A stretch of DNA of 64,000 nucleotides from Citrobacter werkmanii NBRC 105721 (GTDB lineage Bacteria > Pseudomonadota > Gammaproteobacteria > Enterobacterales > Enterobacteriaceae): positions 62,001-126,000 of the forward strand of contig BBMW01000007.1 of the NCBI GenBank assembly GCA_000759755.1, given 5' to 3'. Below are positions 8,819-20,300 of the stretch, in pieces. The translations under genes were made by a program, and so were the position numbers. The notes below the pieces were generated by a model. It was not told the origin of the DNA, did not search any database, and was given only the letters and a program-made list of their open reading frames with translations. Every line of letters starts with the position of its first letter. Position 1 is the stretch's first letter.

Positions 8819-9484
8819 TCAGGGGTTCTGATACTGCTCAACCTCAAACCATTCGCACAGGCCGTACGCTTTGCCATAACTCATAAAACGTTCGCTAAAC
8901 AAATAAGGTTCCGCATTTGACGATTCCACAGTGCGTATATCTGCGTAATCCGGGTGCGTTTCCATTGCCGAGAGCGCCGCTGCAACCTGCTGAGATTCAA
9001 AGCTATACGGCGGTTGCGTCAACATCGCGACCTTATAGGGGCGCGGATACGTTTGACAGTCGAAGCGTACCGCCTCGGCAATCGCGCGACAGATGTCGTT
9101 TTCCACCACCTGCACACACATGCTGGCGTAGTTTGCCGTCATGGTTTGCGTTGAAAAGAAATATGCCTCTTCAGCGCCGTGCACACAGGTAATATCCGCC
9201 CCATTCGCACCGTGACACAGGGTATCCAGCAACACGGTAAGGTCGGTTTCAGGAACCGAATACGGTGGCTGCAGGAAGGCACTGCGTGCCACCAATTGAC
9301 CCGCTGCTGAATGCTGGCGGATAAACTCCGCCACTATCGACTCCGGGCTGGCAGGTTCCTGAACCTGCGTCGCGTTCACCTGTTCTGCAGGCAGCTGTAG
9401 CGCCTGCAGCCAGTGTCTCTTTTGGCTATCTACCTCATCAGGAAACGCCTCAATGGGTGCCTGAACGTTGCTCACGTTAGTCAT
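8819..9484 (-). CDS. ydhW: YdhW, uncharacterised ydh operon protein
   Basis: A 221-residue soluble protein, orthologous by position and sequence to E. coli YdhW. I start it at the Met of MTNVSNVQAP because AAGGAA lies about 9 bp before it. A longer in-frame start would extend into ydhV. There is no signal peptide, membrane segment or Cys cluster. Acidic and Gln-rich in the first 60 residues, it then shows a mixed alpha/beta pattern with several aromatic PPYS repeats (QPPYSVPE, QPPYSFES). It lies between the catalytic subunit ydhV (10 bp upstream) and ydhX. It may be a dedicated assembly chaperone or a structural subunit; neither is shown by the sequence. Confidence 0.85.
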   Translation of the reverse strand: MTNVSNVQAPIEAFPDEVDSQKRHWLQALQLPAEQVNATQVQEPASPESIVAEFIRQHSAAGQLVARSAFLQPPYSVPETDLTVLLDTLCHGANGADITCVHGAEEAYFFSTQTMTANYASMCVQVVENDICRAIAEAVRFDCQTYPRPYKVAMLTQPPYSFESQQVAAALSAMETHPDYADIRTVESSNAEPYLFSERFMSYGKAYGLCEWFEVEQYQNP

Positions 9485-9494
9485 CTCGCGTTCC

Positions 9495-11636
<2,142 letters not shown>

Positions 11637-11709
11637 TCAGGCAGTTTTTTATTCAAAACTGCGCTATTTTTGGCAATTAATGACGCGTATCAGGCATGCC
11701 TGCCCTCTA

Positions 11710-12336
11710 TCAAACGGTAATATCTTTCCACTCGATAATTTTTAATGCCCCAGTAGGACAAGCATTGGCGCATTCCCCGCATAACACACATTTTGAGGAT
11801 TTTTTCGTTTCTGTGTTAACGGTCGCCATCATCCACGGGCAGGCTGTGGTACAAGCGCTACAGCCAATGCAACGTTTGTGGTCTACGGCAATACAGCCGT
11901 CTTCCTGCTTCCAGGTAATGGCGCCAATTGGGCAGACCTTCATGCATTGCGGATCTTTGCATTGGCGGCAGGTATCCGCGGTATAGTTTAAATCACCATA
12001 CAGTCCGCCACCGGACCCGACGCCATCATCGCCAAAGAAGTAATTACGATGAATTTTGATGCGGGAAAAGAAGGTGCCAACGGCCCCATCGTTATAATTG
12101 GTACAGGAAATTTCGCAGCGATGACAACCGGTGCAGCGTGCTCGCTGCGTTACCAGCACCCCTTTCGGCGTATTGATAAGGCCAACTGTACCGCTGTCGA
12201 TATCTTCCTGCTTACAACCAAAAAGTGATAACAACGCGGGTGCAATGGTCAGTCCTGCCAGACCCTTTCCGGATATACGTAAAAATTCCAGCCGCGTTAA
12301 ACCACAATCTAAAAATGGACGATCAACCTGGTTCAT
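11710..12336 (-). CDS. ydhY: YdhY, ferredoxin-like subunit, first gene of the ydh operon
   Basis: A 208-residue iron-sulphur protein equal in length to E. coli YdhY. The N-terminal 45 residues contain a hydrophobic stretch ending at LLSLFGC, which resembles a lipoprotein or weak export signal, but no clear RR motif is present. Four Cys clusters follow: CTGCHRCEISC, CRQCKDPQCMKVCP, CIGCSACTTACP and CVLCGECANACP. The gene is the promoter-proximal member of ydhYVWXUT, 109 bp before ydhV, and lies about 210 bp downstream of a perfect FNR box. In E. coli the operon is activated by FNR and repressed by nitrate/nitrite regulators, consistent with an anaerobic role. Confidence 0.93.
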   Translation of the reverse strand: MNQVDRPFLDCGLTRLEFLRISGKGLAGLTIAPALLSLFGCKQEDIDSGTVGLINTPKGVLVTQRARCTGCHRCEISCTNYNDGAVGTFFSRIKIHRNYFFGDDGVGSGGGLYGDLNYTADTCRQCKDPQCMKVCPIGAITWKQEDGCIAVDHKRCIGCSACTTACPWMMATVNTETKKSSKCVLCGECANACPTGALKIIEWKDITV

Positions 12337-12811
12337 TTATTTCGCATCCTCTTCGCAAACGCAGTGGCAGCAACACATCCAGGCTAATTTTTGCACGCAG
12401 ATCGGCCGATTCGGCCATTAATGTTGCCAACAACACGTGAATATTTGCCCTAACCTGATCGTATAAATGACGGTGGTTAAACTGAATGAATCTAATCCTT
12501 TAGGGTTAGGCACAAAGATAATGTGGTTATTTAGGGATCGTCGTTTTGATCGTCATCAATTAAAAAACGGAAGGGAAATAATTAATGCGGAGTGAGATTT
12601 ATTATCATTAAGATAAGTTGAAATAACATTTCATATGGCTTGCAAATATTTGTGACTCTACTCGCATATATATTTTTATATATCAATCGATATACAACAA
12701 AATATACAACGATGCAATTCTTTAATTGCAGTCCTGAATTATATATATTGATAGAATAACGTGACGAGAATAAGAGGATGGCGCAAGAAACTACCCTCCT
12801 CTTTTGATGGA
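12337..12811. other. ydhY upstream region and leader
   Basis: This 475 bp region has no credible gene. It holds the FNR box and promoter of the ydh operon (about 12510-12560). The distal half towards fumD (12600-12770) is very AT-rich, with several ATATATA runs. A read-through path from fumD into ydhY is possible, since no strong hairpin with a T-run was found here. Confidence 0.5.
12546..12559 (-). promoter_or_regulatory. FNR box of the ydhY promoter
   Basis: TTGAT-CGTC-ATCAA matches the FNR consensus at all ten fixed positions. A CATTAT hexamer on the minus strand (12518-12523) puts the predicted transcription start near 12511, so the box centres about 41 bp upstream. That is the classic position for FNR class II activation and agrees with the known FNR control of ydhY in E. 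coli. Confidence 0.85.
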
Positions 12812-13021
12812 TTATCCGGCCAATGCTTTAATTACGGTCTCAATGGCTTGTTTTTCTAGCTCACTGCGCTTTACACGCTGGTTGGCGAGGGTGGTTCTCA
12901 GCACACCTGCAATGACGATATGCTTTGGCTCTTGTCCCAGATCGCGCATTTCCAGTACTACTTTACCGACTACTCTGCACATTTCACGGTACAACTCGTC
13001 GTCTTTGGTCTGATTTCCCAT
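12812..13021 (-). CDS. fumD: FumD (YdhZ), small fumarase D
   Basis: A 69-residue protein, the same length as E. coli FumD/YdhZ and nearly identical to it (MGNQTKDDELYREMCRVV at the N-terminus, then VVLEMRDLGQEPKHIVIAGV). E. coli FumD was assigned fumarase activity from in vitro metabolomic screening; no class I or II fumarase domain is visible in so short a protein, so that assignment deserves caution. It is soluble and helical, without Cys clusters. It lies between ttrR (93 bp upstream) and the ydh promoter. In Salmonella the neighbouring small gene of the ttr locus (orf70) appears to be the same gene, judging from memory. Confidence 0.9.
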   Translation of the reverse strand: MGNQTKDDELYREMCRVVGKVVLEMRDLGQEPKHIVIAGVLRTTLANQRVKRSELEKQAIETVIKALAG

Positions 13022-13113
13022 ATTTGCCCGCTCGTCATTAACTCAAACCAACAGCATATATCACTCTGGCTAATTAGACAAAATTCAATGAAAATCAAAC
13101 AAATGTCATAAAT

Positions 13114-13698
13114 CTACTGGATCCGCTGTAGTCGGTTTACCAACTCAGCAAGGCTCCGCGCCTGCATTTTTTCCATCACCCGCGCGCGATGAACTTCAAC
13201 CGTACGCACCGCAATATTCATGGCGTCAGCAATTTCCCGATTCATTAACCCTTTTGCTACCAGTTGCGCCAACTCTCGTTCCTTTGGCGTGAGCATCTGA
13301 TAGCAGGCCACGATCTCTTGTCGCGAGAAGGCGGCGTGAGAAATCTGCAACGCATGCTCTAACGCCGCCTGAAGCGGCTCGGCGGACACCGGCTTTTGCA
13401 AAAAATCGACCGCGCCACGTTTCATTTGTTCAACCGCCATCGGCACATCGCCATGCCCGGTAAGGAACACCACTGCCAACGAACTTTCTCGTTGGCGCAT
13501 CGCTTCATGCACAGCGCGCCCATCCATTACCGGCATACGCATATCCAGCAACAGTACGCCGACCTGATACAGGTTTGCCTCAGCGAGGAATGTTTCGCCT
13601 TGATCCCAACAACATACCTCGTATCCCAGGCTTTCCAGTAAAAACGCACAGGCCTGAGTGACGGCAATGTCGTCATCCAGCAGATGAATTATTGCCAC
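13114..13698 (-). CDS. ttrR: TtrR, tetrathionate response regulator
   Basis: A 194-residue FixJ/NarL-like response regulator. The receiver domain (residues 1-115) has the acidic pocket DDD at 8-10, phosphorylation site Asp52 (LLLDMRMP), Thr in FLTGHGD and Lys in LQKPVS. The LuxR-type helix-turn-helix is at residues 130-190 (LTPKERELAQLVAKG, then REIADAMNIAVRTVEVHRARV). It pairs with the sensor TtrS, whose gene overlaps it by 26 bp, and in Salmonella it activates ttrBCA in the presence of tetrathionate. The neighbouring ttrBCA genes make the same role nearly certain here. Confidence 0.95.
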   Translation of the reverse strand: MAIIHLLDDDIAVTQACAFLLESLGYEVCCWDQGETFLAEANLYQVGVLLLDMRMPVMDGRAVHEAMRQRESSLAVVFLTGHGDVPMAVEQMKRGAVDFLQKPVSAEPLQAALEHALQISHAAFSRQEIVACYQMLTPKERELAQLVAKGLMNREIADAMNIAVRTVEVHRARVMEKMQARSLAELVNRLQRIQ

Positions 13699-15454
13699 TA
13701 CGGCCTCCCTCCCGGTTTTGCTTAAAATGTAATGTCACCACCACGCCCGCTTTTTCATCAGGAGCCTGATGATTTTTGATCCCAATCTCTCCATTCGCGT
13801 AACGCACCAGCCGCTGACAAATGGCTAATCCCAGCCCCATGCCCTCTTTACGGGTGGTCATAAACGGCTGAAAAGCCTGGTACAACTGTGCCTCATCAAT
13901 ACCGCCAGCGTTATCCTGCACCCAAATACGCACATCCCCCTCCTCACGCTGGGCGCTGAACCACACCGTGGTTGCCCCTGCCTGGGCCGCATTAAGCACC
14001 AGATTGGCCAGCACCTGCTCAAGCAGAACGCTCGGCAGCGTTAGCGTTAACGTCTTATTTACCTGAGCTTGTAGCGCTACCCCCGGAAATTGCTGGGGCA
14101 TACGCAATAATTGCCAGACGTGATGAATAGCATCATGCACGTTGACGGCTCGCCAGTCATCGGTCATCACCGGATTACCCTGCGCCTGACTGACCCACTG
14201 GCGCAGATTGTGCAATGTGTCAGCCCCCCGCTGCGCCTGGGCATCAATGTTCTCCAGCGCAGGTAATAACGGATGCTGCTTATCCTGACCGCGCAGGCGG
14301 ATCAAACAGCCCTGCGCATAATGGCGGATAGCCGACAGCGGCTGATTGAGTTCGTGGGCAAACCCGGAGGTCATCTCGCCAAGTACACTCATTTGGCGAG
14401 CGGTTTCCAGCGCCTGTTCTTGTTTGCGCAGCAGAATGCTGTTCCGCTCCAGTTGCCTGCCGCGACGACGAACCAGCAGCATCACCCAGATATAATTGAG
14501 CGTCAGCAGCAACAGCACAACGGCCACAGCCCCCATAGCGAGCCGGTGCTGGATAAACCAACTTTTGACGTCCAGCCAAAGCTGGCGCTGCTGCGGATGC
14601 TGGCGGACATCACGCAGCAACGCTTCTACCTCGCGTGTCGAGGCAGGCGCCCCCCAGCGAAACGTTGCATTCTGCGGCGCATTGAACAGCACCCGTGTGA
14701 CGCGATCGGCCAACTCGTCGCTCACTGCAGGCAGTGCCGCAAACGACCAGTCAGGATACAGTGGCGTACTGGTTAAACAGGGAATCGAGGTGGGATGGTT
14801 GAGTACAGCCCTAAAGTCCGTTTTATGAATGAGCCCTTCCTCATCCATGTTTTCCAGCAGACACACCGGCACAATCACCGCCTGCACGGCTTTTTCGCGT
14901 AATAGATAGAGTAAGGCATCGGCAGGAAAACCGGTAAACGTCAGGCGTAAATCGCGTTCCGGGCGCAGACCGGCATCGCTAAGTGCTTTATACCCCAACA
15001 AATAGCCGCCAAAAGCCTGAGCATCAATGGCGCCAACCGTTTTACCGATCAGATCATGCGCGGAAGCGATCCCACTATCGCGCCTGACGAGAATCGCGCT
15101 GCCAATCACGTTACTGGCGGCTTTGCCTCCACGGGTAGAACGTAACGACGCCAGCCAGCGTAACGCAGAACGGCTGTTTAGCTGTACAAACTGCGCCGGA
15201 TTGGTGACCACAAACTGTACCGTGCCACGATTCACTGCCTCCTGCATCTGCCGTAGGTCCAACGGTTGTATATGAAACTGCTCACCGGGAATTTGCTGAT
15301 TCAACAGGGTTTCCAACGGCTGCCAGTGCTGACGTGTGGAGATCTCCCCACGCATTGCCAACACGCCAATGTTCCATGTCTGCGCCGCAACCGTGCCGCT
15401 TAGCATCCACAGCGACGCCAGCACCGTCAGGCATCTTACTACGTTGCGTCCCAC
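13673..15454 (-). CDS. ttrS: TtrS, tetrathionate sensor histidine kinase
   Basis: A 593-residue membrane sensor. A signal peptide (residues 1-24, ending TVAAQ) is followed by a periplasmic PhnD-like binding domain (about 25-295), where GVLAMRG and FVVTNPAQFVQL are typical, then a single transmembrane helix at about 306-327. The cytoplasmic kinase follows: His367 in GFAHELNQPLSAIRHYA is the phosphorylated histidine, with N-box VLANLVLNAAQAG and G-boxes DNAGGI and GMGLGLAI. It detects tetrathionate and phosphorylates TtrR. It is divergent from ttrBCA over 179 bp and overlaps ttrR. Confidence 0.95.
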   Translation of the reverse strand: MGRNVVRCLTVLASLWMLSGTVAAQTWNIGVLAMRGEISTRQHWQPLETLLNQQIPGEQFHIQPLDLRQMQEAVNRGTVQFVVTNPAQFVQLNSRSALRWLASLRSTRGGKAASNVIGSAILVRRDSGIASAHDLIGKTVGAIDAQAFGGYLLGYKALSDAGLRPERDLRLTFTGFPADALLYLLREKAVQAVIVPVCLLENMDEEGLIHKTDFRAVLNHPTSIPCLTSTPLYPDWSFAALPAVSDELADRVTRVLFNAPQNATFRWGAPASTREVEALLRDVRQHPQQRQLWLDVKSWFIQHRLAMGAVAVVLLLLTLNYIWVMLLVRRRGRQLERNSILLRKQEQALETARQMSVLGEMTSGFAHELNQPLSAIRHYAQGCLIRLRGQDKQHPLLPALENIDAQAQRGADTLHNLRQWVSQAQGNPVMTDDWRAVNVHDAIHHVWQLLRMPQQFPGVALQAQVNKTLTLTLPSVLLEQVLANLVLNAAQAGATTVWFSAQREEGDVRIWVQDNAGGIDEAQLYQAFQPFMTTRKEGMGLGLAICQRLVRYANGEIGIKNHQAPDEKAGVVVTLHFKQNREGGRSGNNSSAG

Positions 15455-15475
15455 TCAATTATCCCTGTCAATTAT

Positions 15476-15494
15476 GTTGTTTTAGATCAACAAC
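15476..15494 (+). promoter_or_regulatory. FNR (OxrA)-like box in the ttrS-ttrB intergenic region
   Basis: TTGTT-TTAG-ATCAA at 15477-15490 matches nine of ten FNR consensus bases and sits inside a wider inverted repeat GTTGTT...AACAAC (15476-15481 and 15489-15494). In Salmonella ttrBCA needs OxrA (FNR) as well as TtrR, which fits a box in this place. A -10 candidate (TAGAGT, 15520-15525) would put the box about 48 bp upstream of the start. Confidence 0.7.
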
Positions 15495-15504
15495 AAGCCG
15501 GGTA

Positions 15505-15518
15505 TGTGGTTAACCACA
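15505..15518. promoter_or_regulatory. 14-bp perfect palindrome, candidate TtrR operator or other activator site
   Basis: TGTGGTTAACCACA is a perfect 14-bp dyad, 28 bp centre to centre from the FNR-like box and just upstream of the putative -10 of ttrBCA. Palindromic sites are common for NarL/FixJ-type regulators, so TtrR is a plausible ligand, but its binding sequence is not known to me and the position close to -10 is unusual for an activator. Confidence 0.4.
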
Positions 15519-15633
15519 ATAGAGTACCCCCCGTCACGATTTTTACACTGTAAATCATTGGAATTCTTTATTCATCACACTCAAATCAACGGCGTGACCA
15601 ATGTTTCGTTGTTGAACCGTGACGGGAGAAAAT

Positions 15634-16368
15634 ATGGACAGCAGTAAACGGCAGTTTCTCCAGCAACTGGGCGTCCTGACCGCTGGCGCTTCACTGGTTC
15701 CGCTGGCTCAGGCGCAATTCCCCTTCTCGCCTGAACGCCATGAAGGCTCACTCAAGCATCGCTACGCCATGCTGATTGACCTGCGACGCTGTATTGGCTG
15801 CCAGGCCTGTACCGTCAGTTGCGCCATTGAGAACCAGACGCCGCAGGGGGATTTCAGAACCCTCGTTAACCAGTATCAGGTGCAGTTGACAGGCCAGCAA
15901 AGCGTCACCAACGTCCTGCTGCCGCGCCTGTGCAACCATTGCGATAATCCACCTTGCGTACCCGTTTGTCCGGTGCAGGCCACCTTCCAACGCGAAGACG
16001 GCATCGTAGTCGTCGACAACACCCGCTGCGTGGGTTGCGCTTACTGCGTGCAGGCCTGTCCATATGATGCGCGGTTCATCAACCACGAAACGCAAACCGC
16101 CGATAAATGCACTTTTTGCGTACACCGCCTGGAAGCGGGCCTGCTCCCGGCCTGCGTAGAATCCTGCGTCGGCGGCGCGCGTATCATTGGCGATATCAAA
16201 GATCCGCACAGCCGGATTTCTCAAATGCTGCACGAACACCATGAGGCCATCAAGGTGCTGAAACCCGAAAGCGGAACATCACCGCACGTGTTTTATCTGG
16301 GTCTGGATGAAGCGTTTGTCACCCCGTTAATGGGACGTGCTCAACCCGCTCTCTGGCAGGAGGTTTAA
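15634..16368 (+). CDS. ttrB: TtrB, tetrathionate reductase iron-sulphur subunit
   Basis: A 244-residue four-cluster ferredoxin subunit. I start it at the Met of MDSSKRQFLQQLG, with GGGAGAA about 6 bp upstream; an in-frame Met five codons earlier has a poorer context. SSKRQFL is a KR-type Tat signal (Lys-Arg instead of Arg-Arg, as known for Salmonella TtrB). Cys clusters: CIGCQACTVSC, CNHCDNPPCVPVCP, CVGCAYCVQACP and CTFC with CVESC. It transfers electrons from TtrC to TtrA outside the cytoplasmic membrane. It is followed immediately by ttrC with overlapping stop and start context. Confidence 0.95.
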   Translation: MDSSKRQFLQQLGVLTAGASLVPLAQAQFPFSPERHEGSLKHRYAMLIDLRRCIGCQACTVSCAIENQTPQGDFRTLVNQYQVQLTGQQSVTNVLLPRLCNHCDNPPCVPVCPVQATFQREDGIVVVDNTRCVGCAYCVQACPYDARFINHETQTADKCTFCVHRLEAGLLPACVESCVGGARIIGDIKDPHSRISQMLHEHHEAIKVLKPESGTSPHVFYLGLDEAFVTPLMGRAQPALWQEV

Positions 16369-17391
16369 ATGAACCATTCACTGATTATCGAAGAGGTTCT
16401 GGCCCATCCACAGCATGTAAGCTGGTTACCCTGGGCCGTACAGTATTTCTTTTTCATCGGTATTGCCGCCTGCGCCGCGCTGTTCGCCTGCGTGCTGCAC
16501 TGGCGTAAACAGAAGACGGCAGAACTGGAAAACCTGACGCTGTTAATCGCCCTGACCTGTGCAATAACCGCCCCGTTGGCGCTGACCGCTGATTTACACC
16601 AAACCGCCCGCGTCTGGCATTTTTATGCTTATCCGACGCCATGGTCCTGGATGCCATGGGGCGCACTGTTTTTACCGCTGTTTACCGGCTTCCTGGGCCT
16701 GTGGTTTCTGGCACAGCACGTTAAGCAGTTAACACTTAAAAGTTACAGTGTAACTAAATGGTTGGCCGTCGGTAGCGCCTTGTCTGCTATCGGACTACTG
16801 GTTTACACCGGTCGCGAAGTGTCGGTGGTGCAGGCGCGTCCCGTCTGGTTCAGCTACGCCTTTCCGGTTGCAATGTTCCTCAGCGCGCTGCAAACGTTCC
16901 TCGCCTTGCTCATCGCTGCAACAAAAAGTGAAGGATCTTTGCTGCGCAAACTGGCGTGGGGACAAATTGTCGCCTTGAGCGCGCTGGCTATCGTGGTGGC
17001 AATTTGGGTGAGCAGTAATACGCTATCCGGTTCAGCAATCCGCCAGTGGCTGGATGTCGCCTCTTCGGCACGGCACTACGCCATCGGCTGGGTTGCGCTA
17101 TGGCTTATCTCGCTTGGCCTTTGCGGGCTGGTGCTGCGTTTTCCATTATCGCGGCCGCTGCACATATTACTGGCGTTTAGCGCCATGGCGTTGTGCTGGC
17201 TGATGCGCTGGACGTTACTCATCCAGGTACAGACCGTACCGAAATTTAACGCCCAGTTTAATCCTTACACCCTGCCCGGCGGTACCGATGGCTGGCTGGC
17301 CATTGTGGGCACCTTCGGCCTGTGGATAGCACTGATTATTATTGTTCGTGAAGCCCTGAACGCGATCGCAAGGAGAATGCAACATGGCTAA
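16369..17391 (+). CDS. ttrC: TtrC, tetrathionate reductase membrane anchor (NrfD/PsrC family)
   Basis: A 340-residue integral membrane protein with about nine hydrophobic helices. The early pair (WLPWAVQYFFFIGIAACAAL and LTLLIALTCAITAPLALTAD) and the HFYAYPTPWSWMPWG stretch are typical of the NrfD/PsrC family of quinol-oxidising anchors without haem. It oxidises menaquinol and anchors TtrA and TtrB. Its ATG begins at the base after the ttrB stop, and its last 8 bp overlap ttrA. Confidence 0.94.
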   Translation: MNHSLIIEEVLAHPQHVSWLPWAVQYFFFIGIAACAALFACVLHWRKQKTAELENLTLLIALTCAITAPLALTADLHQTARVWHFYAYPTPWSWMPWGALFLPLFTGFLGLWFLAQHVKQLTLKSYSVTKWLAVGSALSAIGLLVYTGREVSVVQARPVWFSYAFPVAMFLSALQTFLALLIAATKSEGSLLRKLAWGQIVALSALAIVVAIWVSSNTLSGSAIRQWLDVASSARHYAIGWVALWLISLGLCGLVLRFPLSRPLHILLAFSAMALCWLMRWTLLIQVQTVPKFNAQFNPYTLPGGTDGWLAIVGTFGLWIALIIIVREALNAIARRMQHG

Positions 17392-20300
17392 TTTAACCCG
17401 TCGTCAGTGGCTTAAAGTCGGTCTTGCTGTAGGTGGCATGGTGACGTTTGGTCTGAGTTATCGGGATGTAGCAAAGCGCGCGCTGGACGGTTTGTTGGAC
17501 GGTACCTCTGGTAAAATTACCCGCGACCGCATCTTTGGTAATGCGCTCATCCCTGAAGCCAATGCCCGGCCGCAATGGCAGCAAAATCCGCAGCAGGTGA
17601 TCTCAATGACGCAGTGCTTTGGCTGCTGGACACAGTGCGGTGTGCGGGTACGCGTTGATAGTGAGCAAGGCAAAGTGCTGCGCATTGCCGGTAACCCTTA
17701 TCATCCATTATCTCACGAGCACCATATTGACGCCTCGGTTCCCTTTGCCACGGCAATGGCGCAACTGGCGGGCGAGTCGGGTCTGGACGCGCGCTCCACC
17801 GCCTGCGCTCGTGGCGCAACATTACTTGAAGGTTTGTACAGTCCACTGCGCATTCTGCAGCCCATGAAACGCGTTGGCAAACGCGGTGAGGGAAAATGGC
17901 AGCGCATCAGCTTCGAACAATTGATCAAAGAAGTGGTGGAAGGCGGCGATCTGTTTGGTGAGGGCCATGTTGACGGCCTGCGGGCTATTCACGATCCCCA
18001 TACACCGCTTGATGCCAGACATCCCAGCTTTGGGCCAAAATCCAATCAGTTGCTGGTCACCAATACCAGCGATGAAGGACGTGATACGTTTTTACGTCGC
18101 TTCGCGCTGAACAGTTTCGGCAGTAAAAACTTCGGCGCACATGGCGCTTACTGCGGCCTGGCCTATCGAGCCGGTTCTGGTGCGCTAATGGGGGATCTGG
18201 ATAAAAACACCCACGTGAAACCCGATTGGGATAATGTCGAGTTCGCGCTGTTTATGGGAACCTCTCCAGCGCAATCCGGTAACCCGTTTAAGCGCCAGGC
18301 TCGCCAGCTCGCCAGCGCCCGTTTACGCGACGACTTCCGCTATGTGGTGGTAGCGCCAGCCCTGCCATTAACCACGGTACTGGCTGACGATCGCGGCCGC
18401 TGGCAGCCCGTGCGTCCGGGAAGCGACTCCGCGCTGGCGATGGGTATGATCCGCTGGATAATCGAAAAACAACGCTATAACGCCGATTATCTCGCCATTC
18501 CCGGCGTGCAGGCCATGCAGCAGGCCGGAGAAAAAAGCTGGAGCAACGCCACGCATCTGGTGATTACCGATGAGATCCCAAATCTTGCCGGACAGCATTT
18601 AACCCTCGCGCATCTGAACGCAAACGCCGCCCAGGAGCCGGTGGTCGTTAACGAGGCCGGCGATATTGTCGCTGCCAGCGGTTGCCCACGCGCGCAGTTG
18701 TTTGTCATCCGCGAAGTTACGCTGGCAGACGGTCAGACAGTAACGGTAAAAAGCAGCCTCCAGTGCCTGAAAGAATCCGCCGAAAAACTAACGCTCGCGC
18801 AATACAGCCAGCAGTGCGGCGTGTCTGAAGCAGACATTGGCACCCTGGCCGACGCGTTTACCCGCCACGGACGTAAAGCGGCGGTGATCGCTCACGGCGG
18901 AATGATGGCAGGCAATGGATTTTATAACGCCTGGTCGGTAATGATGCTCAATGCGCTGATTGGCAACCTGAGTCTTGAAGGCGGCGTGTTTGTCGGCGGC
19001 GGTAAGTTCAATGGCGCCACCGATGGACCACGCTACAACATGGACAGTTTCGCCGGGAAGATTAAACCAAAGGGATTAAGCATCGCACGCAGTAAAACCG
19101 CGTATGAGTCTTCCGAAGAGTATCGCAATAAAGTGGCCGCCGGCCAATCACCCTTCCCGGCAAAAGCCCCGTGGTATCCGTTTGTGGCAGGTCAACTTAC
19201 TGAGCTTCTTGTCTCGGCACTCGAAGGCTACCCTTATCCGCTAAAAGCCTGGATCTCCAACATGACCAACCCGTTTTACGGCATCGCTGGGTTACGCGGA
19301 GTGGCGGAGGAGAAGCTTAAAGATCCTGCGCGTTTGCCGTTATTTATCGCCATTGATGCCTTTATGAACGAAACCACAGCGCTGGCAGATTACATCGTGC
19401 CGGATACCCATAACTTCGAAAGCTGGGGATTCAGCGCCCCGTGGGCGGGCGTCGCCAGCAAAGCCACCACCGCTCGCTGGCCCGTGGTCAGAGCCGCAAC
19501 CAGTAGTACCACTGACGGTCAACCGGCTTCAATGGAATCTTTCTGTATTGCGGTAGCGAAACGCATTGGCTTGCCTGGTTTTGGTGATAATGCGATTACC
19601 GACTCGCAAGGCAATCAGTATCCGTTAAATCGAGCGGAAGATTATTATCTGCGCCTCGCCGCCAATATTGCGTTTATGGGCAAAGCACCGGTCCCGGAAG
19701 CACAGCCGGAAGACATTGCCTTGACCGGGGTGCAACGGATCATGCCGGTGATAACGCAAACGCTGAAAGCCGATGAAGCCAGCCGGGTGGCATTTGTATA
19801 TTCACGCGGTGGGCGTTTCGCTCCAGCCAGCAGTGGCCGGGTGGAGAATCGCGTCGGCAATGCGTGGGAAAAACCGTTGCAAATCTGGAATGCGAATGTC
19901 GCCGCGCACCGCCATGCGATAACCGGAGAACGCTACAGCGGCTGCCCGGCCTGGTATCCTTCTCGCCTGTCGGATGGACGTATGGTCGAGGAGTTGTTCC
20001 CGGAACAAGAATGGCCACTGAAATTGATCTCCTTTAAATCCAATACCATGTCCAGCGCCACGGCGGTGATCCCGCGCCTGCATCATCTGAAGCCGGTTAA
20101 TCTGGTGGCGCTCAACCCGTATGACGGTAAGCGGTACGGTTTAGCACATGGTGATACGGTACGTATCACCACGCCTGGCGGTCAGGCACTGGCGCAAATA
20201 AGCCTGCTGCATGGCGTGATGCCGGGAGTTATCGCCATTGAACATGGCTATGGACATAAAGAAATGGGCGCGGCGCAGCATACGCTCGACGGCGAGCCGA

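Noticed and set aside
13022-13113. Possible FNR half site (ATCAA) between fumD and ttrR
   Set aside because: Only one half of the site fits; the other matches three of five bases, which is expected by chance.
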